DNA of 46,974 bases from Promethearchaeota archaeon Loki_b32 (GTDB taxonomy: Archaea; Asgardarchaeota; Lokiarchaeia; Sigyniarchaeales; SOKP01), in the NCBI GenBank assembly GCA_005223125.1, contig NJBH01000031.1, positions 1 to 46,974 of the forward strand. The letters are read 5' to 3'. The translations under genes were made by a program, and so were the position numbers. The notes beneath the pieces were generated by a model. The model saw only the letters and a list, made by a program, of their open reading frames with translations. It searched no databases and was not told the DNA's origin. Below, one piece after another: positions 8,929 through 16,371 of this stretch (its first letter is position 1; each line of letters opens with the position of its first letter).

Positions 8929-9270
8929 CTACATCCATGATATAACTTTTGGTGTAGCATCAATAACATCTATAAGATCATCATATTCTATTGATTTAAT
9001 TTTGTCAGCTATATATTCTGGAGCTATCCCGCGAGCCTTCAAATCTGATTTCAATGCAAATACAACCACATCTAAGCTAAGGAGTTCTTCCATTTGTTTT
9101 GGTATTTTTCCCTTTGTTGATATACCAATTACACCATCGTGAATCAAGACTAATCCAAGTTTCGTGTTCTTTTTAATCTGACTTTTTAAAATTGGTAATA
9201 ATCTCTGCAATTGATTCCCTGTTAACCCACTAAATCCAAACAAATATATAATATCAAGATTTTCTGTCAT
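8929..9270 (-). CDS. dsrH: DsrH/TusB-like sulfur relay protein
   Basis: This 113-residue protein looks like DsrH (TusB): a short alpha/beta fold beginning IIYLFGFSG, a middle GLVLIHDGVIG strand, a VVVFALKSDLKARG segment, and the VISWM C-terminus (family members commonly end with a Trp). The Cys found in TusB at the position after 'ALK.D' is replaced here by Ser/Asp. It would form part of a DsrEFH (TusBCD) complex, which takes sulfur from or gives it to TusA. It follows the dsrF-like gene by 16 bases. Confidence 0.75.
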   Translation of the reverse strand: MTENLDIIYLFGFSGLTGNQLQRLLPILKSQIKKNTKLGLVLIHDGVIGISTKGKIPKQMEELLSLDVVVFALKSDLKARGIAPEYIADKIKSIEYDDLIDVIDATPKVISWM

Positions 9271-9286
9271 ACTTTTTTATCCTTCC

Positions 9287-9655
9287 TTAAAATCTAAAAG
9301 ATGTATCGGCTTGAGCAATCAAATCTGTTAAATCATCATAATCAATGATTTTCAGGTTCTCATACTCAATCAAATCATCTTTTGTTAATCCTGCCTCAGT
9401 TAAAGCTGATTCAATAAGAAATACTTCCAAATCAGACAGATCCGCCATCTCTAATACTTCTGCTAAAGGATCCATCCCTACAGCTTCAGGATCACAATAT
9501 TTACTAAATAGATACACAGCATCTCCCGTGAATACAATCTTACAATCTATAAATTCTCCAAGGGCAGTGAATCCTGAACCGATCCTTATTGCTTCACCTG
9601 CCGAATTTCTTCCAATAGGCGATTGGTCACTTATTATTACTACAGATTCCACCAT
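9287..9655 (-). CDS. dsrF: DsrF/TusC-like sulfur relay protein
   Basis: Start ATG at 9655 is preferred because AGGAGGT lies just upstream and overlaps the end of the preceding gene (GGAGGTTAA at the dsrE stop). This gives 122 residues. The product resembles DsrF/TusC: VVIISDQSPIGRNSAGEAIRIG at the start (the place where paralogues bind neighbours), a central VFTGDAVYLF strand, and a C-terminal IIDYDDLTDLI segment. TusC is the structural middle subunit in TusBCD and carries no catalytic Cys, as here. Translation is probably coupled to dsrE. Confidence 0.78.
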   Translation of the reverse strand: MVESVVIISDQSPIGRNSAGEAIRIGSGFTALGEFIDCKIVFTGDAVYLFSKYCDPEAVGMDPLAEVLEMADLSDLEVFLIESALTEAGLTKDDLIEYENLKIIDYDDLTDLIAQADTSFRF

Positions 9656-9659
9656 GATT

Positions 9660-10028
9660 TTAACCTCCTGCTCCAAATACTATTAATTTATCAGCTTCTA
9701 TCGCCCAGTTTGAAAAATCTCCTAACCCCTCTTCGGATGCACCTTCAATGAATTCATGTTCTTTTAATCCTGTTATACTAACCCATGTACTACAACCCGC
9801 AACTCGTATATTATTATCCTTAGAAAATTGTTCTATTTTCTTCGGGATATTTCGAATAGAGCTCCCACAACTAATTTCCTTTTTAAGATTATATACTCCA
9901 GTACCAAAAAAAAATATCCCAGTAATCTCGTGTCCCTTTCTTATCGCAGCCTTACCCATTTCTATCAATGAATCAACTGCCTGATATTTATAGGGCTCTG
10001 TACTAATAAAAAAAACATATTTAGACAT
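9660..10028 (-). CDS. dsrE: DsrE/TusD-like sulfurtransferase subunit
   Basis: This 122-residue protein has the DsrE fold: YVFFISTEPYKYQAVDSL, then GHEITGIFFFGTGVYNL, then AGCSTWVSITGL. The Cys near residue 80 in AGCSTW is the position of the catalytic, persulfide-bearing cysteine of DsrE/TusD. The protein ends in ADKLIVFGAG. With DsrF and DsrH downstream it completes a DsrEFH-type set. The gene is 26 bases after tusA, which supports a TusA to DsrE sulfur relay. Confidence 0.8.
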   Translation of the reverse strand: MSKYVFFISTEPYKYQAVDSLIEMGKAAIRKGHEITGIFFFGTGVYNLKKEISCGSSIRNIPKKIEQFSKDNNIRVAGCSTWVSITGLKEHEFIEGASEEGLGDFSNWAIEADKLIVFGAGG

Positions 10029-10054
10029 AATATGTTAACTCCGTAATATGGATT

Positions 10055-10279
10055 TTAAGCCTTCTTAATGATAAAAATTAAATTACCGTTATCTTCCCTG
10101 AGCTCAACTAATTCATCGCCTATTTTATTCAATAAGGCTGGAATATCTTTCTTCGCTCCAACATCGTCAGAAATTACCTCAATGACTTGCCCTGAACTTA
10201 AGTTTTTCAATTCTTTCTTAGTTTTCAATACTGGCATAGGACATTTCAATCCAGTATAATCAAAAGTTTTTTCAACCAT
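10055..10279 (-). CDS. tusA: TusA-family sulfur carrier protein (first gene of the operon)
   Basis: The protein begins MVEKTFDYTGLKCPMPVLKTKKEL, with the TusA persulfide Cys in KCPMPVL near residue 13, and ends with the beta-strands of the family (GNLIFIIKKA). ATG at 10279 is preferred to the one at 10312, which would add a lysine-rich leader not seen in the family. It is promoter-proximal in the Hdr/Dsr operon and close to the divergent Lrp gene. Length 74 residues is usual for TusA. Confidence 0.88.
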   Translation of the reverse strand: MVEKTFDYTGLKCPMPVLKTKKELKNLSSGQVIEVISDDVGAKKDIPALLNKIGDELVELREDNGNLIFIIKKA

Positions 10280-10588
10280 TTTTTCCAACTTTTTTAGTTT
10301 TTTTTGTTTCAATTTTTTGTTTTTAATATCACTTTAAATTAAAAATTGAAACTTATTATAGATAGAAATACAAAATAATATTTAAAGTATAGTTTTTTCA
10401 GCTATAAAAGAATTGTTTATAAATCAAATATCACTATAAAAAAATAAGTCAGTAGTGAAAAAAGCTATAAATTAACAAATCTTTATAAAAAGTATATTAT
10501 CGGATTTTTTATTAGTTTATTAGATACTGATAAATTATAAATTGTGCTAATACAACTTAAGAAAATAGAAAAAAGAAGTGATTTTAAA
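10280..10588. promoter_or_regulatory. Divergent promoter region between the tusA-hdr operon and the lrp-like gene
   Basis: This AT-rich spacer must hold both promoters. For the minus-strand operon a TATA-like CTTTAAATATT is seen at about 10376-10386 (read on the minus strand). For the plus-strand regulator a TATA-like CTTTATAAAA lies at 10481-10490. No clear palindrome was found, so binding by the Lrp product is only suggested by its position. Confidence 0.45.
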
Positions 10589-11050
10589 GTGTTAAATAAT
10601 GGGATTGTTGATGAAACAGATAAAATAATTCTTGAATTATTGCAGGAGGATGCTAAAATTACTATTAGGGAAATAGCAGAAAAAACAGAAAAAAGTGCCA
10701 CTGCGATAAGAGCCCGTATTCAAAGGCTTGAAAAGGAATTAATCAAAAAATATGTAGCATTAATCGATTGTCGCCAGTTAGGATATCGTGAAATGGTTAT
10801 GGCATCCCTAAGGGTGAATGCTACAAAACCATTAGAGGATGTTAAAACACAGATTGAAGGAATGGAAAAAATTAAGTATGCTTATGTAGTTACCGGAGAA
10901 TATCCTTTATTCATTATGGCAAAATGTTTAAATCATCAAGATTCTATGGGTCTTATTGAAAAACTCCGCAATCTTCCCGGAGTAGAAGAGGTAAAAACTG
11001 AAATTGTTTTAGACCGTATCAAGGAAGATCATTCAATTGTTATACCTTAA
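10589..11050 (+). CDS. Lrp/AsnC-family transcriptional regulator
   Basis: The product has an N-terminal AsnC helix-turn-helix (VDETDKIILELLQ ... ITIREIAEKTEKSATAIRARIQRLE) followed by a ligand-sensing RAM domain (ASLRVNATKP ... YAYVVTGEYPLFIMAKC ... LPGVEEVKTEIVL). Start GTG at 10589 is chosen because GTGAT at 10578-10582 is a good ribosome binding site six bases upstream; GTG at 10544 is a longer alternative. It points away from the hdr operon and may sense an amino acid or sulfur compound (inference). Its last 204 bases recur exactly at 16056-16259, and decayed copies of its 3' end occur at five or more other places. Confidence 0.88.
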   Translation: MLNNGIVDETDKIILELLQEDAKITIREIAEKTEKSATAIRARIQRLEKELIKKYVALIDCRQLGYREMVMASLRVNATKPLEDVKTQIEGMEKIKYAYVVTGEYPLFIMAKCLNHQDSMGLIEKLRNLPGVEEVKTEIVLDRIKEDHSIVIP

Positions 11051-11315
11051 TAAAACCACTTGTTAAATATTCTATTCTTTAAAATCAAAAATAAATGAAT
11101 TGAAACTATCATTGATCAAATTCAAACATTACTATCGATAATTTTTATTATTAATGTTTCTTTAATTCACATTTTAGTAGTTTTCGAAAATGAAATCGGA
11201 AAATAATGTAGTAAAATGATTCAATAGAACTTTTTTGTGTTTTCACAAAAAGGATAGCGTTATATAGAGATTCACCATAACAATAACTATTCTAATAAAA
11301 CTTTGAGACAAGAAT

Positions 11316-12683
11316 ATGAAAACAAAAACCAAAAATTTAGTGTTTTTATTAATAATAGGGCTTGTTTTTCCTTTCCTTCTTAATTTTAACTTTAATTTAA
11401 ACAGCGAAGATAATACTAGTTCAATTAACCCAAAAAGTTCGGGAGATTGTTCAGGTTCTATATTACAGGCATCAATCTATATTGATGGTTTTGCCACCGG
11501 AATGGGTGCACATAATTGGACCTGGGCAGAAAGTCAATCGTGGTGTTCTGGTGCAGGAACTTGGAGTAACCCATATATCATTGAAAGTCTTACCATTGAT
11601 GGTTTAGGATTAACAATTGGTATTCAAATAAGAAACTCGAATGCTTTTTTCATCATTCAAGGTTGCACGATTTTGAATTGTGTTATAGGAATCTATTTAA
11701 ACAACGTAAATAATTCTCGGTTGATAGAAAACAATTGTAGTTTAAACGAGAACGCGATAATGGTTCTTAATAGTAATAATAATACCATCTCCGGAAACAC
11801 CGTAAATGGTGGTAATTCTCCCATGGGAGGAGGGATAAATATACACACAAATTGTCGTTACAATAATATCACGGGGAACACTGTAAATAATCACGTAAAT
11901 AGCTATGGAATACAATTATATGATAGATGCAATTTCAACAAAATCTTGGGAAACTCTATTAAAAACAACAATTGGGGAATTATTTTATCGATATATATAG
12001 AGAGTTTAGATCATAATGATTTTACTGAAAATATCATTTATCATAATACTATAGGGATATATCTTGATTCGGGGTGTATTAATAACTCATTTTATAAAAA
12101 TTTCTTTCTCCAAAATGGAAAACATACTGTTGATGATGGAACTGATAACACGTGGAATAGCACGACACTTGGCAATTACTGGGATAATCATACAGGTCCA
12201 GATGCTAATAGTGATGGTATTGTAGATAATCCATATGCATATATCGGTGGTTCTGCGGGAAGTATAGATTACTTGCCAATGGCTGAAGATGGTGCTCCCA
12301 ATATAACGATAATTACACCTAGTGAAGGTGACAGCTTCGCGAGTGTTGCTCCCTCTTTCGAGATAGAGGTTGTTGATATTTATGTATGGGAGATGTGGTA
12401 TACGATTGATGGAGGATTACATAACTACACATTTACAGAAAATGAGATGATTAACCAATCTGCGTGGGATGCCTTACCTGAAGGAAGTGTTGCAATTACG
12501 TTTTTCGCAATAGATATCGTAGGAAATGAAGCGTCTGAGGAAGTGACAGTAATCAAGAGCATTCCAGCTGGTGGATTGGACCCGGGTATTATAATAACTA
12601 TTATTATCGTTTCTGTAGTAGGAGGAGTCGCAGTTATAAGCGTCGTTTACATATTTATGAAAAAACGAGCGACACTAGCATAA
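11316..12683 (+). CDS. NosD-like secreted beta-helix protein with C-terminal membrane anchor (copy 1)
   Basis: The 455-residue protein has a signal peptide (LVFLLIIGLVFPFLL), a WCSGAGTWSNPYIIE motif that starts right-handed beta-helix proteins of this sort, and parallel beta-helix repeats of about 23 residues rich in Asn (NNTISGNTVNGG, YNNITGNTVNN). The NYWDNHTGPDANSDGIVDNPY block usual at the end of the NosD/CASH domain follows, then an Ig-like domain (IDGGLHNYTF ... DIVGNEASEEV) and a C-terminal transmembrane helix with a KKR tail. It is probably displayed on the outside of the cell. A block at 12355-12472 is identical to one in copy 2, far above the similarity of the rest. Confidence 0.82.
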   Translation: MKTKTKNLVFLLIIGLVFPFLLNFNFNLNSEDNTSSINPKSSGDCSGSILQASIYIDGFATGMGAHNWTWAESQSWCSGAGTWSNPYIIESLTIDGLGLTIGIQIRNSNAFFIIQGCTILNCVIGIYLNNVNNSRLIENNCSLNENAIMVLNSNNNTISGNTVNGGNSPMGGGINIHTNCRYNNITGNTVNNHVNSYGIQLYDRCNFNKILGNSIKNNNWGIILSIYIESLDHNDFTENIIYHNTIGIYLDSGCINNSFYKNFFLQNGKHTVDDGTDNTWNSTTLGNYWDNHTGPDANSDGIVDNPYAYIGGSAGSIDYLPMAEDGAPNITIITPSEGDSFASVAPSFEIEVVDIYVWEMWYTIDGGLHNYTFTENEMINQSAWDALPEGSVAITFFAIDIVGNEASEEVTVIKSIPAGGLDPGIIITIIIVSVVGGVAVISVVYIFMKKRATLA

Positions 12684-12741
12684 TTCTTAATTACATTAGT
12701 TCTTCTTTTTTTTATTTATCCATAATTCTAAGAGAACACAA

Positions 12742-12790
12742 AACAAAGATTATTCTTGACCGAATAAAAGAAGATCATTCAAATGTTATG
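12742..12790 (+). pseudogene. Decayed lrp 3'-end remnant
   Basis: The sequence still reads as the C-terminal part of the Lrp product (TKIILDRIKEDHSNVM), with the family's LDRIKEDHS intact but no start, domain or stop in place. It lies 60 bases after the NosD-like gene, in the same relative place as the remnant at 17291. Confidence 0.7.
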
Positions 12791-12908
12791 CTTGTGAACA
12801 AATTTTATGTATTTTGGTTATTTTTTTAAAATTTCTTCTTAAAATCTATTTTAACATAGTTTATCTCCTATTATTATGTAAAATTGATGCAAAATAAGAA
12901 AAAGTGTC

Positions 12909-13358
12909 TCAGTCAGTGATACGAAGAATTTTGATTTTTTCTAAAAATCTATCGAAATGAGGATCAAAACTTACAATCTTATCAATTTGATGGTGTTGAC
13001 ATAAAACAATTGATGATACATCAACAAAACTTATTGGTCTTGAGTCTTTCAAATCGATGGTATTTATTTTCTTAAATAATTCCCATGTTTCAGATTCTAA
13101 ATACGATTCAAAATGTAAGACTGTGGCAATTTTTTGTTTTCCCCATATTAAATTTCCGAGATGGTTTAATACATTGACGTTATTATTGGAACGCACAGCT
13201 GCTAAAGTTGTGACTTCACTAATGATAAGATTGGAACTATATAATAATCCATGCTCTCCCAGACTAAGTAATTTCAATATTTTTTCACTTTCTTGTGCAT
13301 GTTGATCTTTAGGATGACACAACCCCAAATAAAAGCCTGTATCAAGAAAAACCCCCAT
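12909..13358 (-). CDS. PIN-domain ribonuclease toxin (VapC-like)
   Basis: The 149-residue product starts MGVFLDTGFYLGL with the first PIN aspartate, has SEVTTLAA carrying the conserved Glu, and ends with RPISFVDVSSIVLCQ and KIVSFDPHFDRF, which bring the remaining acidic residues. It is expected to be a metal-dependent RNase held in check by the antitoxin encoded just upstream. The second ATG (13358), with GGTGAG before it, is preferred to that at 13370. The gene follows the antitoxin by about 20 bases. Confidence 0.85.
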   Translation of the reverse strand: MGVFLDTGFYLGLCHPKDQHAQESEKILKLLSLGEHGLLYSSNLIISEVTTLAAVRSNNNVNVLNHLGNLIWGKQKIATVLHFESYLESETWELFKKINTIDLKDSRPISFVDVSSIVLCQHHQIDKIVSFDPHFDRFLEKIKILRITD

Positions 13359-13379
13359 TATTCTCACCATTATACTGAA

Positions 13380-13664
13380 TTATTCATTATAAATATCTTC
13401 ATCATCTCTATGGCCGAAGGAAGCTTTTTCATCATAAATTACATTCTTAAGTTTATTTCTCGCTTCGATAATCCGCTCAGATTTTTCAAGACTTAAAACT
13501 GGCATATTAGAGACTAATTCCACCAATTTTTCAAAATTATCATTAGCTAATATTAAACAATAATCAAGTATTTCTATCTGCGTAGGTTTTCGCCCTAGTC
13601 TTAGTGTTAATTTAGCTTGTAACTGTTCCAATGCTTTTTTATTTTGTATTTTCACAATCGACAT
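13380..13664 (-). CDS. Antitoxin-like partner of the PIN toxin
   Basis: Small protein of 94 residues beginning MSIVKIQNKKALEQLQAKLTLRLGRKPTQIEILDYCL. The N-terminal region with a lysine-rich strand and following helices looks like a ribbon-helix-helix or AbrB-like DNA-binding part, and the acidic C-terminus (GHRDDEDIYNE) is where antitoxins of this kind wrap their toxin. No family can be named with certainty; the role follows from its place before a VapC-like gene. GAGGT lies upstream of the chosen ATG. Confidence 0.68.
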   Translation of the reverse strand: MSIVKIQNKKALEQLQAKLTLRLGRKPTQIEILDYCLILANDNFEKLVELVSNMPVLSLEKSERIIEARNKLKNVIYDEKASFGHRDDEDIYNE

Positions 13665-13832
13665 ATTAATATACCTCATGTATACAAATATACTATATAT
13701 ATATTAATATTTATTATGAAGATTAAAAATTTAAATTTTTCTTGAATGATATTTTTCCATTTAGAGGAATCATAATATACACTTAACAAAAAAATGGTAT
13801 ACTTTATATACCTATTATACTGTATATACCAT
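13665..13832. promoter_or_regulatory. Shared promoter/operator region of two divergent toxin-antitoxin modules
   Basis: The space between the two antitoxin genes holds GGTATA-N5-TATACC (13796-13812), a second TATACC at 13825-13830, and several GTATAC/TATATA runs near 13680-13710. CTTTATATACC at 13802-13812 is also a good TATA box 20-30 bases before the ATG at 13833, so the plus-strand mRNA may be leaderless. Repressor binding by the antitoxins to the inverted repeats is a reasonable inference. Confidence 0.5.
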
Positions 13833-14111
13833 ATGAGCAAAAATACTACTATTAAAGTATCAAAGAAGACTCTTGAAAAATTACATCGTTTAGCAGGGGA
13901 ATTGACTAAAGAGAGGGGTAAAAGAGTGACCTTAGAATGGGCAATAAATTATCTTTTAGAAGAAAAGCAAAACACTGTCGATAAAAATTCATTGAAAAGT
14001 CTAAAACTTAAACAAGATAGAAAGAAATTTCTAGAATTATTAGAAGAAACTGTTGAAGGCGCAGGACCAGATGATTTTAAAGAATATGATTTTGAAGATA
14101 TTGGTGTATAG
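13833..14111 (+). CDS. Ribbon-helix-helix (CopG/VapB-like) antitoxin
   Basis: The 92-residue protein starts MSKNTTIKVSKKTLEKLHRLAGELT, a strand followed by two helices as in ribbon-helix-helix repressors, and ends in an acidic segment (DDFKEYDFEDIGV) expected to bind the toxin. ATG 13833 is chosen over the upstream one at 13794 because that would add a hydrophobic leader over the promoter. It is followed by a PIN-domain gene one base after its stop. Confidence 0.78.
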   Translation: MSKNTTIKVSKKTLEKLHRLAGELTKERGKRVTLEWAINYLLEEKQNTVDKNSLKSLKLKQDRKKFLELLEETVEGAGPDDFKEYDFEDIGV

Positions 14112-14112
14112 A

Positions 14113-14592
14113 ATGAGGGTCTTCATAGATACTGAAATATGGATTTTTTCTAAGAAGAAACCTAAATCCGAAAAATTCTCAAAGGAATCAGATTTTCAGA
14201 ATGCTAACAAATTCCATGAAAGAGCTAAAAAATTTTTAAAAAACCAAATAAGTCAAAATGAAATATTTATGACATATCATCAACTTTGTGAAATATTTCA
14301 TATTTTAGGTTTTCGAGGAATGCGGATCCCATTAGATAATGTACAAAGATATTGTTTTCAATTACTAACAAGTGAATTTATTATCTGGTTTGAGAATACA
14401 ATCAAACATGTAAATAAAGCCTTAGATATGAGCTTACAAAGTGGAATCCATATCTGGGATTATCTCTGCGTCCTACCAATCTATAAAGAAATCGATGTGA
14501 TGTATTCATGTGATGTTCACTTCAAGCATGAATCATTTCAGTCTTTAGGACCAAAAATTGAAAATCCACTTGACATATGGATTTCACTTTAG
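14113..14592 (+). CDS. PIN-domain ribonuclease toxin (VapC-like), second module
   Basis: The 159-residue protein begins MRVFIDTEIWIFS (first acidic residue of PIN), has MTYHQLCEIFHIL with the conserved Glu, and ends with GIHIWDYLCVLP and VMYSCDVHFKHE, matching the later acidic residues. ATG 14113 is preferred because GGTG at 14103-14106 is upstream and the start meets the stop of the antitoxin (14109-14111). The pair faces away from the first VapBC-like module. Confidence 0.82.
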   Translation: MRVFIDTEIWIFSKKKPKSEKFSKESDFQNANKFHERAKKFLKNQISQNEIFMTYHQLCEIFHILGFRGMRIPLDNVQRYCFQLLTSEFIIWFENTIKHVNKALDMSLQSGIHIWDYLCVLPIYKEIDVMYSCDVHFKHESFQSLGPKIENPLDIWISL

Positions 14593-14646
14593 TATTCAAC
14601 TATACTGAGTATAGATGAAGATCATTAATATTATATAGAATAAACT

Positions 14647-14732
14647 TTATCTCTCCGATGTTGAGGAAGTTAAAACTAAAATAGTTTTAGACTGAATAAA
14701 AGAAGATCACTCAATTATTATTCCTGAATAAT
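14647..14732 (+). pseudogene. Decayed lrp 3'-end remnant
   Basis: It translates as LSDVEEVKTKIVLD-stop-IKEDHSIIIPE, matching the end of the Lrp product with the Arg codon turned to TGA. It abuts the 3' end of the minus-strand SRPBCC gene, just as the remnant at 19404 abuts the second SRPBCC copy. Confidence 0.72.
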
Positions 14733-14770
14733 AAAAAAATAAAAAAATATTTCTTAAGAACCCAGAACCA

Positions 14771-15313
14771 TTAATGCTGACCGTGTATCTTATTCATAAT
14801 AAGTGAATGTTTTGAAATCATCTTTCCATTTCTCAAGTAATGATGCATCAATTGAATAATGGGATTATGTTTTTTATCAACAGACATTCTTTCAATTTCT
14901 TGATTTCCTTTTTCAGATAATGATGTTGAAATAGTTTTCCAAGTTGCTGTAGTTGTTCCATCTTTATTTTGAGTTAAGCAAATTTTACAATGCAACAACA
15001 TATCTCGTTGGAATCTTACAAATTCAACATATTCGTTTAGCTTGAATCCAGTGAAAATCCATAAACCTACACCTGCAGAATTAGATTTATTAGTGCGAAA
15101 TACACACTTGTCTTCGGCATAACCAGATTTTGTATAAATTAATTCCGAATCCCATCCAGGAATCCAATCAGCTTCACGAGCGGGACATAAAAGAGGAAAG
15201 ATCTTTTCTGGAGTTGTTTCAAAAGTTCCAGAAAATTCTTGTATTTTTCTTTTATACTTTGGTTCATGTTGTAAAAATTTTTGTACTAATCTATCCGATT
15301 TTGAAGTATCCAT
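14771..15313 (-). CDS. SRPBCC/START-like domain protein (copy 1)
   Basis: The 180-residue product looks like the SRPBCC fold: FSGTFETTPEKIFPLLCPAREADWIPGWDSELIY, then alternating strands (CVFRTNKSN, GLWIFTGF, EYVEFVRF) and a C-terminal helix. Such proteins bind small hydrophobic ligands in a deep cavity. A MarR-family gene lies just upstream on the same strand and a matching palindrome lies before each, suggesting regulation by MarR. Copy 2 is at 19502-20044. Confidence 0.7.
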   Translation of the reverse strand: MDTSKSDRLVQKFLQHEPKYKRKIQEFSGTFETTPEKIFPLLCPAREADWIPGWDSELIYTKSGYAEDKCVFRTNKSNSAGVGLWIFTGFKLNEYVEFVRFQRDMLLHCKICLTQNKDGTTTATWKTISTSLSEKGNQEIERMSVDKKHNPIIQLMHHYLRNGKMISKHSLIMNKIHGQH

Positions 15314-15352
15314 ATTTATTACCTCTAATGTTTTAAATATAAATCTTTCTGT

Positions 15353-15367
15353 GTATAGTATCTAAAC
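15353..15367. promoter_or_regulatory. Imperfect palindrome upstream of SRPBCC copy 1
   Basis: GTATAGTATCTAAAC lies 40 bases upstream of the SRPBCC start. It resembles the perfect GTTTAGTAACTAAAC repeat before the MarR gene, and the corresponding site in copy 2 (20084) is closer still. It is probably a MarR operator. Confidence 0.55.
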
Positions 15368-15439
15368 ACTAAGAATAATAAGATTATACATGTTTAAAAA
15401 CCTTTCTATTTGATTTAGACAATATTGTATGAACCTCAA

Positions 15440-15886
15440 TTAATGTTGTTTAATCATTATTGAAACCAATTTATCAAGGAAATCTGAAATTGTCTGTTTT
15501 TCTTCATCGGATTTCGTTTCTATATAATTTAAATATTCAGTTTCAAGAGAATTTCTAAATTCAATTACATGGTCCATCAATATCTTTCCTTTCTTCGTAA
15601 ATTGAACATGTAGTTGGTTTTTTTTAGATGGTTCGGTTTCTTTTGTAATTATTCCCTTCCTATTAAGACGTGAGAGAGTTTGAGAAATTGCTCCCTTGGT
15701 CAGGCCAAGGTGATCAGCAATTTTTGTTATGTTCGTATCTTGAATATGATAAATAAATAATAAAAGATGGATTTCTGAAGGATAAAGTTTGATATCTTTA
15801 TATGTGATATTTCTTCTTCTATCTAAAAACACTAATTTACTGATAGTCCCTAAAATTTTGGAAACAAGTTTCACATTATCAATCAT
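15440..15886 (-). CDS. MarR-family transcriptional regulator (copy 1)
   Basis: The 148-residue product has the MarR winged helix: LYPSEIHLLLFIYHIQDTNITKIADHLGLTKGAISQTLSRLNRKGIIT, with the recognition helix TKGAISQTLSRL, and flanking dimerisation helices. It probably represses itself and the SRPBCC gene through the palindromes at 15892 and 15353. It is nearly identical in the DNA-binding part to copy 2 at 20167, so both would bind the same sites. Confidence 0.88.
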   Translation of the reverse strand: MIDNVKLVSKILGTISKLVFLDRRRNITYKDIKLYPSEIHLLLFIYHIQDTNITKIADHLGLTKGAISQTLSRLNRKGIITKETEPSKKNQLHVQFTKKGKILMDHVIEFRNSLETEYLNYIETKSDEEKQTISDFLDKLVSIMIKQH

Positions 15887-15891
15887 ATTAT

Positions 15892-15906
15892 GTTTAGTAA
15901 CTAAAC
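15892..15906. promoter_or_regulatory. Perfect palindrome before marR copy 1
   Basis: GTTTAGTAACTAAAC is a perfect inverted repeat (7-base arms) that starts five bases upstream of the MarR ATG. The same 15 bases occur before copy 2 at 20622-20636. Best explanation: the MarR autoregulatory operator. Confidence 0.68.
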
Positions 15907-16045
15907 TCTTTAAAAAAAGTTATCGGATTATAGATAATCTTATAGATAAACATTGAAGGTGTGGAAATAGTAATTAATTATACTATGGATTAGTAAGATC
16001 TATATAATTCTATTTAATTATATATCTACAAAACCCTGAGAGCTT

Positions 16046-16255
16046 ATGAAACAAAAGATTGAAGGAATGGAAAAAATTAAGTATGCTTATGTAGTTACCG
16101 GAGAATATCCTTTATTCATTATGGCAAAATGTTTAAATCATCAAGATTCTATGGGTCTTATTGAAAAACTCCGCAATCTTCCCGGAGTAGAAGAGGTAAA
16201 AACTGAAATTGTTTTAGACCGTATCAAGGAAGATCATTCAATTGTTATACCTTAA
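16046..16255 (+). CDS. Stand-alone RAM-domain ORF, exact copy of the lrp 3' end
   Basis: Bases 16056-16259 are identical to 10851-11054, the last 204 bases of the lrp-like gene. The ORF gains its own ATG at 16046 and would give a 69-residue RAM-domain protein without the DNA-binding part. AT-rich TATA-like runs precede it. It could be an inactive duplicate, or a small ligand-binding partner forming heterodimers with the full Lrp. The identity implies recent copying or gene conversion. Confidence 0.55.
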   Translation: MKQKIEGMEKIKYAYVVTGEYPLFIMAKCLNHQDSMGLIEKLRNLPGVEEVKTEIVLDRIKEDHSIVIP

Positions 16256-16371
16256 TAATTTAATTTTTCCTTTTGGAGATTGATGATCTGATACCCGTCA
16301 TAATCAAATCTAAGTCTAAGAACATTCTCTTCTTTTAAGAAATTCCAAAAATCACTTAAATTAAAGTCTTT
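16252..16371 (-). pseudogene. 3' end of an unidentified gene (39 codons)
   Basis: An open frame of 39 codons on the minus strand (KDFNLSDFWNFLKEEN ... GYQIINLQKEKLNY, then TAA) looks like real protein but begins right after an in-frame stop and has no start. Its stop overlaps the end of the RAM ORF. The family was not recognised. It fits the pattern of gene tails in this zone. Confidence 0.4.

Noticed and set aside
10483-10701. Minus-strand ORF over the lrp start
   Set aside because: It is antisense to the helix-turn-helix coding part and has a low-complexity hydrophobic translation.
10851-16259. Interval between the two identical lrp tails as an integrated element with direct attachment sites
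   Set aside because: The layout fits integration into a gene 3' end, but no integrase or other mobile gene is inside, and further decayed tails elsewhere make a simple single integration unlikely.
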